Positions 19,319 to 28,767 are shown, counted from the first letter of the stretch. The stretch is DNA of 64,000 nt from Methanothermococcus thermolithotrophicus DSM 2095 (GCF_946463545.1 NZ_OX296583.1:186001-250000); one strand, 5' to 3'. Numbers and translations are program-made. Notes: generated by a model not told the origin, from the letters alone.

Positions 19319-19966
19319 ATGAAATTTTTCTTAGACACTGCAAATGTAGAAAAGATCAAAGAATTTGCTGAATTAGGAATTGTAGATGGAGTTACAACAA
19401 ACCCTAGTTTAATAGCAAAAGAAGGAAGAGACTTCCACGAAGTTATTAAAGAAATATGTTCCATCGTAGATGGCCCAGTTAGTGCAGAGGTAATTTCGTT
19501 GGAAGCTGAAGGAATGATAAAAGAAGCTAGAGAACTTGCAAAGATTGCAGACAATGTTGTAATAAAAGTTCCAATGACCAAGGAAGGATTAAAAGCCGTA
19601 AATGTTTTATCAAAAGAAGGAATAAAAACAAATGTTACATTGGTATTCTCTGCAAATCAAGCTTTAATGGCTGCAAAAGCTGGAGCAACATACGTTTCAC
19701 CATTTGTCGGTAGATTAGACGATATCGGACATGATGGAATGAAGTTAATTGAGGACGTTGTTAAAATATTCAGAAACTACGACATAAAAACAGAAGTAAT
19801 CGTAGCTTCAGTAAGACATCCAATACATGCTTTAGAATCTGCAAAAATAGGTGCAGACATTGCAACAATACCATTTGATGTTTTAGATAAGATGTTCAAA
19901 CACCCACTAACAGACATTGGTATTGAAAAATTCTTGAAGGACTGGGAATCACACATTAACAAATAA
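19319..19966 (+). CDS. tal: Transaldolase (TalC/MipB subfamily)
   Basis: A 215-residue short transaldolase or fructose-6-phosphate aldolase-type TIM barrel. [29 protein letters not shown], the Schiff-base lysine in NVVIKVPMT (about residue 83), [31 protein letters not shown] and [10 protein letters not shown] are diagnostic. In methanogens it takes part in the non-oxidative pentose phosphate route that makes ribose and erythrose phosphates. Own promoter: TATA-like TTTATAACATATATACC near 19252-19268. Confidence 0.93.
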   Translation: MKFFLDTANVEKIKEFAELGIVDGVTTNPSLIAKEGRDFHEVIKEICSIVDGPVSAEVISLEAEGMIKEARELAKIADNVVIKVPMTKEGLKAVNVLSKEGIKTNVTLVFSANQALMAAKAGATYVSPFVGRLDDIGHDGMKLIEDVVKIFRNYDIKTEVIVASVRHPIHALESAKIGADIATIPFDVLDKMFKHPLTDIGIEKFLKDWESHINK

Positions 19967-20029
19967 TTCTTTTTTATAATATTTTTTTATATTTTTCATT
20001 TCATTAGATTTGTTATTTTAGGTGATTTA

Positions 20030-21172
20030 ATGAACCATATTGAGATAGACAAAAGAGCGTATGGCTCTATTACCAATTTTTCAAGAGTAATTTACAGAAA
20101 TGGAATCCTGAATAAAGAGGACCTACCTGAAAAGGAAGATATTATATCACTAAATTACAAAAATAAATTTGTAGCTAAGGCGATATACATTCCAAAGTCC
20201 CCCATAATCAAAATATTGACGCTAAAAAACGAAGAGATGGATAAAAAGTTTTTTTACGATAGGATAAAAAAAGCCAATGATTACAGGACCAATATATTAA
20301 ATTACAAAGATACCTATAGGATGATATATGCTGAAGCCGATTATCTACCTACAATTATTTTAGACAAATACAATGAAATAGCTTCAATGCAAGTTTCATC
20401 AAAGGTTATGGAACGTTATTTGGACCTAATATTTGAATGTCTGAGTGAAATAACAGATATTGAAACACTTTATGTTCAAAGAGGTAAAAAGGGAGACAAA
20501 ATAAAAAGCAGAATATATGGAAATAAAAACAAAATGGAAACGACCATAGAAGAAGGAAAAGCCAAATTCAAAGTAAATCTAAAAGGCCATAAAACAGGGT
20601 TCTTCCTGGACCAGAGGGAAAATAGAATAGATTTAGAAAATTACATAAAAGAAGGCGATAGAGTACTCGATATATGTTGCTATACTGGAGGTTTTTCAGT
20701 CCATTGTGGCATAAAAGGTGCCAAAGTCGTCGGGGTTGATCTATCGGATAAAGCCATTGAGGTTGCCAAAGAGAACATGGAACTAAATAATTTAAAGGAC
20801 TATGAGTTCATAGTTGGAAACGCCTTTGATGTTATGAAGGGCATGATAAAGAAAGGTGAACAATTTGATGTTGTAATACTCGACCCTCCTGCATTTACTA
20901 AGACTTCAAAGGATATTAAAAATGCGTTGAGTGCATACAATACATTAAACTACTTGGGGCTAAAACTTGCAAAGAGAATGCTTGTAACATGTTCTTGCTC
21001 CTTCCATGTTGATAGGGAAAAATTCAAAAACACAGTAGTTTCCTCTGCATTTAGGGCAAAAAAAGAAATTAGGCAGATTGGACCCTACAGAACTCAAGCC
21101 CCTGACCACATAATTACGATGGTAAATAAAGATCTGGAATACTTAAAATGTTTGTTCTTTAGTGTATGTTAA
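20030..21172 (+). CDS. RlmI-like SAM-dependent rRNA methyltransferase
   Basis: A 380-residue protein with an N-terminal PUA-like domain and a C-terminal Rossmann methyltransferase. KTGFFLDQRENR precedes motif I (DICCYTGGFSVHCGIKGA near residue 215), VVGVDLS, and the catalytic ILDPPAFTK near 285. TCSCSFHV near 325 matches the family's conserved cysteine region. Family members make 5-methylcytidine in 23S rRNA (RlmI) or act as related RNA methyltransferases; the target here is not shown. ATG follows AGGTGATTTA. Confidence 0.88.
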   Translation: MNHIEIDKRAYGSITNFSRVIYRNGILNKEDLPEKEDIISLNYKNKFVAKAIYIPKSPIIKILTLKNEEMDKKFFYDRIKKANDYRTNILNYKDTYRMIYAEADYLPTIILDKYNEIASMQVSSKVMERYLDLIFECLSEITDIETLYVQRGKKGDKIKSRIYGNKNKMETTIEEGKAKFKVNLKGHKTGFFLDQRENRIDLENYIKEGDRVLDICCYTGGFSVHCGIKGAKVVGVDLSDKAIEVAKENMELNNLKDYEFIVGNAFDVMKGMIKKGEQFDVVILDPPAFTKTSKDIKNALSAYNTLNYLGLKLAKRMLVTCSCSFHVDREKFKNTVVSSAFRAKKEIRQIGPYRTQAPDHIITMVNKDLEYLKCLFFSVC

Positions 21173-21199
21173 AATTCAAAACACGTGGATGGTGGAAAA

Positions 21200-22012
21200 A
21201 TGATAGTTAAAAAAAATAATAAATTTTGTAGTTTTTCAAGTGATAATGAGAAAACCGAAAGTATTGTTCCTAAAACACATCCAAGATATAAATCATTGTT
21301 AAATCGAGAGAAAATTGTGGAAGCTTTTGAAAGCGGAGTATTGGCAAAAAGTGGAATGATTGCCCATGGAAGAGGCGAAACATTCGATTACTTGATAGGT
21401 GAAAAAACCACAGAAATGGCATTGGAGTCTATAAAAACTGCAGCTGCGATGTTGGTGTTGGCAAAAAATCCAGTTATATCAATTAATGGAAACTGTGTTG
21501 CACTTGCAAAGGACGAACTTGTAGAACTTGCAGAGGCACTAAACGGAAAAATAGAAGTCAATTTATTTTATAGAACAAAGGAGAGGGAAGAAAAAATAAA
21601 AGAACTATTTGAAAATGATATCCAAGAAGGTAGAATAAAACTACTTGGTGTAGATGATGCAAATAAACAGATACCTAATTTAGATAGTTTAAGGGGAAAG
21701 GTTTCAGAAGAAGGAATATACACTGCAGATGTGGTTCTTGTACCTTTGGAAGATGGGGACCGTGCAGGAGCTCTTGTTAACATGGGGAAAAAAGTCATTG
21801 CAATAGACTTAAATCCACTCTCCAGAACTGCAAAGACCTCAACGGTAACCATTGTAGATGAACTAACTAGGTGTATACCTCTTATCACAAAATACGTCAA
21901 AGATTTCAAAAATAAAAATACAGATGAATTAATGAACATAATAAATAGCTACGACAACAATAATAACTTAAAGAAAGTATTGGCACATATTTCAAAAAGA
22001 CTTGAACAATAA
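21200..22012 (+). CDS. 4-phosphopantoate-beta-alanine ligase (phosphopantothenate synthetase)
   Basis: About 270 residues; archaeal enzyme that condenses 4-phosphopantoate with beta-alanine using ATP, replacing bacterial PanC in coenzyme A synthesis. [44 protein letters not shown] and the DLNPLSRTA segment are typical of COG1701. The start is the ATG at 21200 because GGATGGTGG precedes it; an upstream GTG in frame would lie inside this site. The N-terminus is about 20 residues longer than the conserved core. Confidence 0.9.
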   Translation: MIVKKNNKFCSFSSDNEKTESIVPKTHPRYKSLLNREKIVEAFESGVLAKSGMIAHGRGETFDYLIGEKTTEMALESIKTAAAMLVLAKNPVISINGNCVALAKDELVELAEALNGKIEVNLFYRTKEREEKIKELFENDIQEGRIKLLGVDDANKQIPNLDSLRGKVSEEGIYTADVVLVPLEDGDRAGALVNMGKKVIAIDLNPLSRTAKTSTVTIVDELTRCIPLITKYVKDFKNKNTDELMNIINSYDNNNNLKKVLAHISKRLEQ

Positions 22013-22091
22013 AAAGGATAATAGAAAAATGGATAAAACGACCAGACTAATAATTTAGCAGATTTAAAAAAGTTTTTATTTAATTTATTTT

Positions 22092-23588
22092 TTATTTAAA
22101 TCCAAATTTTAATAGTAATTTCCCAAACTCTGTTATTTTTACCATTGCATGATTTTTTTCAACAAAACCATATTGAAGAAGCGGCTCTACCCTATCGTAT
22201 GCGGTTCTCCTATGGATCCCAAGTTCTTTTGCGAGCTCATCGATTTTTGCCGAACCACCCATATCATTAATTTTTAGGATTGTTTCTTTTGTTGCAGGGT
22301 GTTTTGTAATCATGTGAATTCCTTCTTTTGCACTGATTGAAATTAAATCAGGAATTATGGAACACATTGAAACAGTGTAGTTCATATACTCTTTGAATAT
22401 TATTTCCCCATAGGATGTAAAACCAAACATCGGATTTAAAGGACATTCCTTTAAACTGTTTTCTACAGCATCTTTAGATACTTCAGGTAAAAATGCAGAA
22501 ATACAGCAGAAGGTCACGAATGGAGAATATTTGGGGGGAGTATTTAGTATCAAATCAATGGGCTTTTTGAATAAACTTTCAATGGTTTTGTTGTCAATAT
22601 CGACAAGTTTTAACTCATTGTCCTTCATAATATTCGAGCCAAACACCAGCATATCATTCTTTATGGAGATAGGACCTTTTAGGTAGATTTCACCATCTGA
22701 ATTGATTACACCAAATGGATGGGAGAGATAAAAACTTCTATTTTTTCGAAGGTCCTCATTGGAACCTCTAAAGTTTGAGATGTCATTATAATACTCTATT
22801 GCATCGATATTATTCAATGTATAGACATATCTCTTGTTGGTTTCCGTTACTATGGTTTTATCCTCTTTTCCACCTAAATCCATTTTTAAATTTTCCTTAT
22901 GTTCATAACCCTGTGTCAAAATTTTTGATTTTGAGGATATTTGCGACTCTTTTGTGACATACGATGATATATTTGAATAACTTCCAAAGGATATCTTTGG
23001 TAAAATATCTCCTCCAAATGCGGCACAAACTACACTATCAAAATAAACATCATTACAGTATTGATAAGTTTTTTTAAATTCAAAATCATCCGAAGTGGTT
23101 CCTCCAAAAATTGGGGTTGTAATCCCTATGATGTCAACAATTCCCTTTAAAACATCTTCCTCAAACTTACAATAATCCATGAAAACCATCATTAATTTGG
23201 GCATCATTCCTAGATTTTCTATTGCATCATGTGCCGCCCTTCTTCCAGATTCTCTCGGATTTATGGAAACTCCTAAACCAACACCCAAGCCTACATTGAA
23301 ATATTTTGAGGCTAAAATCCCAACTGAAACTCCATCTTCAACCATATCGTTGTTTGTTATCCCAAATTTAGAAGTACCGCCAACTATTGGGGTTTTATTA
23401 CCCAAAATTAATTTTACCCCATTTAAAATTTCCTCCGGATCATAATCTGGTGAAGAGAATAAAAATGCAACTTTTGATTTTTCCGCATATTCATCTAAAT
23501 ACTTTAATGCATCCGATGTGGCATGAGCCCCTGCTTTTAGTGGGTTATCATCATTTGACGTTCCATGCCCAAACTCTATGAACTTCAC
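22092..23588 (-). CDS. FIST-domain sensor fused to a C-terminal winged helix
   Basis: About 498 residues. The N-terminal two thirds match the FIST_N and FIST_C ligand-sensing modules (PIVGGTSKFGI, GLGVGLGVSINPRESGR, LMMVFMDYC, PIFGGTTSDDF, PMFGFTSYGEI). The last about 75 residues form a winged helix (IDELAKELGIHRRTAYDRVE, then LLQYGFVEKN). I place the start at GTG 23586-23588: GGTG lies 5 nt before, and the likely TATA element (about 23620-23635 on the minus strand) puts transcription start after the upstream ATG. FIST proteins usually pair with signalling modules; here the DNA-binding tail suggests a one-component transcription factor. It is divergent from the two-component genes. Confidence 0.82.
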   Translation of the reverse strand: MKFIEFGHGTSNDDNPLKAGAHATSDALKYLDEYAEKSKVAFLFSSPDYDPEEILNGVKLILGNKTPIVGGTSKFGITNNDMVEDGVSVGILASKYFNVGLGVGLGVSINPRESGRRAAHDAIENLGMMPKLMMVFMDYCKFEEDVLKGIVDIIGITTPIFGGTTSDDFEFKKTYQYCNDVYFDSVVCAAFGGDILPKISFGSYSNISSYVTKESQISSKSKILTQGYEHKENLKMDLGGKEDKTIVTETNKRYVYTLNNIDAIEYYNDISNFRGSNEDLRKNRSFYLSHPFGVINSDGEIYLKGPISIKNDMLVFGSNIMKDNELKLVDIDNKTIESLFKKPIDLILNTPPKYSPFVTFCCISAFLPEVSKDAVENSLKECPLNPMFGFTSYGEIIFKEYMNYTVSMCSIIPDLISISAKEGIHMITKHPATKETILKINDMGGSAKIDELAKELGIHRRTAYDRVEPLLQYGFVEKNHAMVKITEFGKLLLKFGFK

Positions 23589-23722
23589 GCTAACACCAAT
23601 CATTACTTTCAGCTTTTATATTTATAATTCTGGATTATTAATACTTTATTCTATATATACTATATCCGTATTGGCAAACTTTAAATACAAAAATTAGAAA
23701 ACTTAGTACAATAGTTTGTGAT

Positions 23723-23743
23723 TAGTGACCCACAACACCACAA
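23723..23743 (+). promoter_or_regulatory. Formate-region operator-like site, copy B
   Basis: TAGTGA followed by CCCACAA-c-ACCACAA, with TGTG just upstream. It lies in the divergent region between the FIST regulator and the response regulator, about 145 bp before the latter and downstream of a TTTAAATAC-like TATA element (about 23680). It shares 18 of 21 positions with copies A and C. Confidence 0.75.
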
Positions 23744-23887
23744 GATGTAATATAGATTAGATACATAATCCATACCCATAATACTATGCAAGTATTGTTT
23801 ATATGCCACAGTGAACTGTGAATATTTATGAATATTTAAGTATACTATGGATATACAGGGTTATATAATAGGTTATATGGGGATAGT

Positions 23888-24259
23888 ATGTCTAAAATTT
23901 TGATAGTTGAAGATGAAGAAGATATTTTGAATTTAGTAAAAATAATTCTAGAAGTAAATGGGTATGAGGTACTAACGGCCAACAATGGATATGAAGCCAT
24001 AGAGCTCATGGAAGAAAGACCTGATTTGGTGCTACTGGATATAATGATGCCTGGGATGAGTGGTTGGGAAGTGCTAGATACCTTAAGATCCAAGGATGAT
24101 TGGAAAAAAACTCCTGTAATAATATTAACCGCAAATGCTCAAATAGAACATATAGAAATAGGTATCAAAAAAAATGTTGATGGGTATATTATAAAACCAT
24201 TTGAGAAAGAAGAGCTATTGGAAAGACTAAAAGAAGTTTTATCAAACAATACGGTGTGA
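23888..24259 (+). CDS. Single-domain response regulator
   Basis: A 123-residue CheY-like receiver with all key residues: E8/D9 acidic pair, phospho-acceptor D51 (LLDIMMPG), T81 and K103 (IKPF). There is no output domain, so it must act through a partner protein. The histidine kinase begins 4 bp after its stop. Candidate partners for output include the divergent FIST-winged-helix protein. ATG follows GGGGATAGT. Confidence 0.92.
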   Translation: MSKILIVEDEEDILNLVKIILEVNGYEVLTANNGYEAIELMEERPDLVLLDIMMPGMSGWEVLDTLRSKDDWKKTPVIILTANAQIEHIEIGIKKNVDGYIIKPFEKEELLERLKEVLSNNTV

Positions 24260-24263
24260 TTCT

Positions 24264-26183
24264 ATGAATACTATCCCAACTATCAAAAAACTTGGAACAA
24301 AACTTACTATTTTTTCAATAATTATTGCAGTAATTCCAATTTTGACGCTGGGAATGGTATCAACAACTACCATAACAGACACAATGGAAATACAGGCCCA
24401 GCAAAAAATTACCAATGATCTAAAAATTGCAGAAAATATTGTAAACAACAAAATAGAAAAATTACATGTGGCAGTTGTACATACGGCAAATGCTGAAGAA
24501 ACTGTGTCCGCCCTTAAAAATGGGGATAGTAAGAAACTTAAAGAAATGGCCAAACTAACAAAAGAGTCAGCAGGTGCTGATTTTGTAACAATTTTTGATA
24601 ATCGGGGGCGAGTAATTGCAAGGTCCAATAACGAAGTTATTGGGGATTATGAACTACCAAATTTAATTAAAAAAGTATTAAATGGGACTGAAATAAATTC
24701 CATTGAAATGTTGGATGAAGAAACCCTTAAAATGGAAAATTTGGAAAATGATGTAGAAATAAATATTTCAAAGACGTATAACTCAGCTGATGTCGATAAA
24801 TCCATTGAAAACAAGGGGATGGCGTTAGTATCAATTAAACCAATTAAGGACCATGATGGAAATATTGTTGGGGCGATAGTGGCTGCAGATGTTTTAAATG
24901 GGGATTACACTGTTGTGGATAAAGTAAAAGAAATTACTGGAGATACCGCCACAATATTTTTAGAGGGACTTAGAATATCCACAAATGTTCAAAAAGAAGA
25001 TAGCCGGGCCATTGGGACATTGGTTTCTAAAGAAGTATATCATGAAGTGATAAATAATGGAGAAACATACTATGGAAGAGCATTTGTTGTTACAGATTGG
25101 TATTTAACAGCATATAAGCCCATTAGAAATAGTGAAGGGGACATCATAGGAATGCTCTTCGTAGGTACGCCTGAAAAGCCATTCATAACCCTTGAGAACA
25201 ATATTAGAAATCAGTCTATAATAGTTGGAATTATTGGTTTGTCAGCTGCTTTAGGGGTTTCCCTTGTATTGAATAGAAAAATCACCAGACCTCTTGAAGA
25301 GTTGAAAAAAGGAGCTGAACTAGTAAGTAGTGGGAATTACAACTCCAGGGTGGAGGTTAAAACCGCCGATGAATTTGGAGAACTTGCCAAAGCATTTAAT
25401 AAAATGGCAGAGGAAATACGGATATCACATGAAAAACTTAAAAAACATGCTGAGGAACTGGAAAAGTCATATAACGAGTTAAAAGAACTCGATAAAATGA
25501 AATCAGACATTATAGTAATAGTCTCTCATGAATTAAGAACACCATTAACCTCAATTAAAGGTTATGTGGAGCTCGTTTTAGATGGAACTATAGGGCCTAT
25601 AACTGAATCACAGAGGAAATGTCTTGAAATTGCAGAAGACAATATTAAAAGATTAAAAAGACTCATAGAAAGTATGCTCGACTTATCCAAGATTGAGCGT
25701 GGAGAACTTGAAATGAATATGGAAGAAATTGGTATAAAGCATTTTGTAGAAAAAATTTTAAGTTCCCTAAAACCACTGGCCGATGAAAAAAATATCAACA
25801 TGAACCACGATGTTGAAGATATTGCCATTAAAGGGGATAAAGATAGAATAGCTCAAGTGTTAACCAATTTAGTGGAAAATGCTATAAAATTCACACCCAT
25901 AAACGGGAATATTGGAGTTAATGCTTTTAAAGAGAATGAGTACGCTCACATAACTGTTACCGATAACGGACCAGGAATTCCTGAAAAGGATTTGTGCAGA
26001 ATATTTGACAGGTTTTATCAAGTTGATTCATCAGCAAAACGGAAAAAGGGCGGTTCCGGATTAGGCTTGGCAGTATGTAAGAGTATCGTTGAAGCCCATG
26101 GTGGATCAATTTGGGTCGAAAGTAAACATGGAAAAGGAAGTACATTCCACATATTGTTACCTTTAAATCAAGACGAGGTATAA
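24264..26183 (+). CDS. Membrane sensor histidine kinase (Cache-HAMP-HisKA-HATPase)
   Basis: A 639-residue kinase. Membrane segments at about 13-35 and 317-337 enclose a roughly 280-residue extracellular sensor resembling the single-Cache sensors (TIFDNRGRVIARSN, IVGAIVAADVLNGDYTVVDKV, YYGRAFVVTDWYLTAYKPI). HAMP is about 338-392, then a coiled coil, HisKA with phospho-accepting H422 (VSHELRTPLTS), N box NLVENAIKF, G1 DNGPGIP, F box and G2 GGSGLGLAV. It senses an outside small ligand and phosphorylates the adjoining receiver. The placement upstream of fdhC suggests formate or a related signal, which is inference. Confidence 0.93.
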   Translation: MNTIPTIKKLGTKLTIFSIIIAVIPILTLGMVSTTTITDTMEIQAQQKITNDLKIAENIVNNKIEKLHVAVVHTANAEETVSALKNGDSKKLKEMAKLTKESAGADFVTIFDNRGRVIARSNNEVIGDYELPNLIKKVLNGTEINSIEMLDEETLKMENLENDVEINISKTYNSADVDKSIENKGMALVSIKPIKDHDGNIVGAIVAADVLNGDYTVVDKVKEITGDTATIFLEGLRISTNVQKEDSRAIGTLVSKEVYHEVINNGETYYGRAFVVTDWYLTAYKPIRNSEGDIIGMLFVGTPEKPFITLENNIRNQSIIVGIIGLSAALGVSLVLNRKITRPLEELKKGAELVSSGNYNSRVEVKTADEFGELAKAFNKMAEEIRISHEKLKKHAEELEKSYNELKELDKMKSDIIVIVSHELRTPLTSIKGYVELVLDGTIGPITESQRKCLEIAEDNIKRLKRLIESMLDLSKIERGELEMNMEEIGIKHFVEKILSSLKPLADEKNINMNHDVEDIAIKGDKDRIAQVLTNLVENAIKFTPINGNIGVNAFKENEYAHITVTDNGPGIPEKDLCRIFDRFYQVDSSAKRKKGGSGLGLAVCKSIVEAHGGSIWVESKHGKGSTFHILLPLNQDEV

Positions 26184-26348
26184 CAATATATTCTATTTAT
26201 TCTATTTTTTATTAATAACTTTTATAATGGGTAACTGAAATTCTCCTTTCATGGAGATTTTGAATTATTCTAAAATTTAAACAATCTAATACCTTCCCAT
26301 ATTTTTTAAACAATAAGGTATATATAATTGGAAAAAAAATAGATCTTA

Positions 26349-26369
26349 TTGTGGTTTTGTGGGGCACTA
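26349..26369 (-). promoter_or_regulatory. Formate-region operator-like site, copy C
   Basis: On the minus strand: TAGTGC, then CCCACAA-a-ACCACAA. It sits about 25-30 bp after the TATA element GGTATATATAATT (26317-26330) of the YbjQ-like gene, that is, over the predicted transcription start, as expected of a repressor site. The GGGGTG ribosome site follows at 26381. Confidence 0.75.
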
Positions 26370-26391
26370 TATTCACAATTGGGGTGTCTCA

Positions 26392-26661
26392 ATGAATAAA
26401 GTTATGGAAAAAAAATTTATAATTGCAACAACCTGTGAAATTCCAGGAATAGATGTCTATATATTGGATATAATATCAGTAACAGTTGATGATCTAAATA
26501 TGGAAGAGGTAATAAGCAAAATAAAAGAAAAAGCACGATCTATAGGGGCCAACGGAATAGTTGGATTTAATGTAGAAGCTGCAAATGATGGCAATTCAGT
26601 TAAGTTAATAGGATATGGTACAGCAGTTAAGTTTGTTGAAGGCCAGTGGGCGATAGATTAA
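26392..26661 (+). CDS. Small YbjQ/DUF74-like protein
   Basis: An 89-residue protein; start ATG at 26392 is supported by GGGGTG 6 nt before. The pattern of a helix around NMEEVISKIKEKARSIGANGIVGFNVE followed by a beta strand resembles the YbjQ pentameric heavy-metal-binding fold. It is shorter than typical YbjQ (about 105) and lacks metal-binding cysteines or histidines, so the metal role is doubtful. It lies between the kinase and fdhC with its own promoter and operator-like site, suggesting a part in the formate response. Confidence 0.55.
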   Translation: MNKVMEKKFIIATTCEIPGIDVYILDIISVTVDDLNMEEVISKIKEKARSIGANGIVGFNVEAANDGNSVKLIGYGTAVKFVEGQWAID

Positions 26662-26904
26662 AATACTTCTATAAAATAGCGAAAGTCTTATTTTATTACA
26701 TTTTATATTTATATTTTTGTTTTTTAGGATCTATCTGGAAATATTCACAAAAATATGTATTATTTAGTAACTAAAAAGAATTTCTTTTTTTAAATTTAGT
26801 TAAGTTCCTTAAATTGCTTCCAAATTGGAAATAAAATATTATTTATAGTTTTTGATATGATTTTAATCGAAAATTATATATTGATATAATCTTATATGTG
26901 TGGT

Positions 26905-26925
26905 TAGTACCCCACAAGACCACAA
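26905..26925 (+). promoter_or_regulatory. Formate-region operator-like site, copy A
   Basis: TAGTAC, then CCCACAA-g-ACCACAA, with TGTGGT upstream. It lies about 25 bp downstream of a BRE/TATA (CGAAAATTATATATTG, about 26868-26883), so it overlaps the likely start of the fdhC transcript. TGTGGT and ACCACA also form an inverted repeat. Confidence 0.78.
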
Positions 26926-26950
26926 CTACCATTATATAGGAGGTATGATT

Positions 26951-27775
26951 ATGGACTTAAATCCCCCAGATAAAGTAGTAGAATTAGCAGGAAATGTAGG
27001 ACAATATAAAGCAAATTTAGGGGTAAATCAACTCCTATTAAGGGGAATTATGGGAGGGGCCTATATTGCCATGGGTGCTGGACTTTGCACCATCTGTAGT
27101 ACAGGTATAGCTCAATATCTAGGTCCAGGATTTGCAAAACTCATAGGAGCTTCAGTGTTTCCTGTTGGGCTTATTTTAATCATACTAACAGGTATGGAAC
27201 TTGTTACCGGAGACATGATGCTTTTACCTATAGCAATGTTTCAGAAAAAGGCATCACTCTCACAGCTTCTGAAAGTCTGGATTTGGGTATATATCGGAAA
27301 CCTTATAGGTTCCTTAATATATGTGGCAATAATGATATACGGTCCGCTTAGAACATTCAACACCGGAACAGGAGAATTTGCAGTTAACGCATTTGGTCAA
27401 ACCGCAATCAAAATAGCTGAAGCCAAAATTCTTCCATACGTGGCTGGTGGAGCCTTTGGATGGCTGTCCTGCCTTCTGAAAGGTATTGGATGTAATTGGT
27501 TAGTTAATCTAGCTATAATGGGTTCAATGGCATCTACGAGTGTCCTGGGGAAATTTTTCATGATATGGTTCCCAATAATGACATTCGTTGCATCAGGATT
27601 TGAGCACTGTGTGGCCAACATGTACTTTATCCCTGCCGGAATGTTACTTGGAGCAAATGTTACAGTCGCACAATGGTGGATATGGAATATAATCCCTGCC
27701 ACAATAGGAAACATAATTGGAGCAACATTATTCGTAGCTATGGTGTATCAATATGCATATGGTAAAAAAATCTAA
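26951..27775 (+). CDS. fdhC: Formate transporter (FNT family)
   Basis: A 274-residue FdhC with six membrane segments. MGGAYIAMGAGLC and TGMELVTGDMM, then LLKGIGCNWLVNLA and GFEHCVANMYFIPAG, are the FNT pore signatures. It imports formate, the electron donor for methanogenesis. I chose the ATG at 26951: the AGGAGGT ribosome site (26938-26944) is 6 nt upstream, whereas an ATG two codons earlier touches it. It heads the fdhC-unknown-carbonic anhydrase-fdhA-fdhB series, the same order as the Methanococcus maripaludis fdh1 locus as I recall it. Confidence 0.95.
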   Translation: MDLNPPDKVVELAGNVGQYKANLGVNQLLLRGIMGGAYIAMGAGLCTICSTGIAQYLGPGFAKLIGASVFPVGLILIILTGMELVTGDMMLLPIAMFQKKASLSQLLKVWIWVYIGNLIGSLIYVAIMIYGPLRTFNTGTGEFAVNAFGQTAIKIAEAKILPYVAGGAFGWLSCLLKGIGCNWLVNLAIMGSMASTSVLGKFFMIWFPIMTFVASGFEHCVANMYFIPAGMLLGANVTVAQWWIWNIIPATIGNIIGATLFVAMVYQYAYGKKI

Positions 27776-28301
27776 TACAAGTATGAAAGAGATAATAAAG
27801 CATGCTAAAACCACTCCGTCTGCAACTCTATCTTTAATAGTCTGGTCTTTAATAACAATTTGGGCCACAATCTACTCAAAAAATATTTGGGTATTTATTT
27901 GTTCTTTACCCTTTATAGTAGGTTTAACTATAATTCCACTAAAAATTTCAGAAATGAACAGTGAACTTTCCCAAAAACTCAGTGCACTATATGGGGCCAG
28001 CTTAACTATCAATAAAATTGAAGATGTCACTAAAGATATGCTAAACAGCCAGGTTAAAATAGCAGGAATTATAGAAAAAATAACCTATGGGATCTCGCCC
28101 AAACCCACAATTAAAATTAAAGATGAAACTGGAGAAATATATTCCATGCTATTTACGCCATTACCTGACGGTGTAAAAAAGGGAGATAAAATAGAACTTT
28201 ATGGTGTTGTAACTAAGCACTATAAGTTTTTTGGATTTATGGGGATTCCACGACTCTGGAAACCAAAAATCTATGGTATTGGTGTTAAAAAGTTGGATTG
28301 A
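27753..28301 (+). CDS. Two-TM protein with a C-terminal OB-like domain, function unknown
   Basis: Up to 182 residues. Its frame overlaps the last 23 bp of fdhC; the exact start is uncertain (ATG at 27753, 27759 or 27783). Two membrane segments (about 25-43 and 47-66) precede a soluble domain with a beta-rich OB-like pattern (QVKIAGIIEKITYG, IYSMLFTPLPDGVKKGDKIELYGVV). Located between the formate transporter and carbonic anhydrase, it is probably in the formate operon. I do not recognise the family. Confidence 0.65.
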   Translation: MHMVKKSNTSMKEIIKHAKTTPSATLSLIVWSLITIWATIYSKNIWVFICSLPFIVGLTIIPLKISEMNSELSQKLSALYGASLTINKIEDVTKDMLNSQVKIAGIIEKITYGISPKPTIKIKDETGEIYSMLFTPLPDGVKKGDKIELYGVVTKHYKFFGFMGIPRLWKPKIYGIGVKKLD

Positions 28302-28314
28302 TGGAGGTTAGACC

Positions 28315-28767
28315 TTGAGCTCCGATGCAAAACCTAAGAAGAAACTTGCAATAGTTACTTGTATGGATTCTCGTCTGGTAAACTTTCTCTCTGAGAAACT
28401 TGGAATAAAGAGAAATGATGCCAAGGTTATTAAAAATGCCGGAAATATCGTAACCGATGATGTAATAAGATCCCTTGTAGTGTCGATATATCTTCTTGAT
28501 GTTGAAAAAATTATGGTTGTGGGACACACAGATTGTGGTATGGCTTCAGCAGATGCTGAATTGATTAAAAAGAAGATAATCGAAAGAGGCGGAAATCCTC
28601 ATTTCACTCCTAACTTTGAATGCTGGTTAGGTAAAATGGAGTCCATAGAAGATAACGTAATTGAAGGAGTTAATTTAATAAAAAATCACCCTGCAATTCC
28701 AAAGGATGTTACTGTTGAAGGATATCTAATAGATATTGAAACTGGAGATCTTGAAAAATTGTGTTAA
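28315..28767 (+). CDS. cab: Beta-class carbonic anhydrase
   Basis: A 150-residue enzyme interconverting CO2 and bicarbonate. Zinc ligands C16, H71 and C74 (TCMDSR and VGHTDCGM) and the D18/R20 dyad are intact. It is shorter at the N-terminus than the Methanothermobacter Cab. Start is TTG with GGAGGT 6 nt upstream. Placed between fdhC and fdhA, it likely handles the CO2 made from formate. The frame stays open for 20 further codons after the TAA, probably by chance. Confidence 0.9.
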   Translation: MSSDAKPKKKLAIVTCMDSRLVNFLSEKLGIKRNDAKVIKNAGNIVTDDVIRSLVVSIYLLDVEKIMVVGHTDCGMASADAELIKKKIIERGGNPHFTPNFECWLGKMESIEDNVIEGVNLIKNHPAIPKDVTVEGYLIDIETGDLEKLC

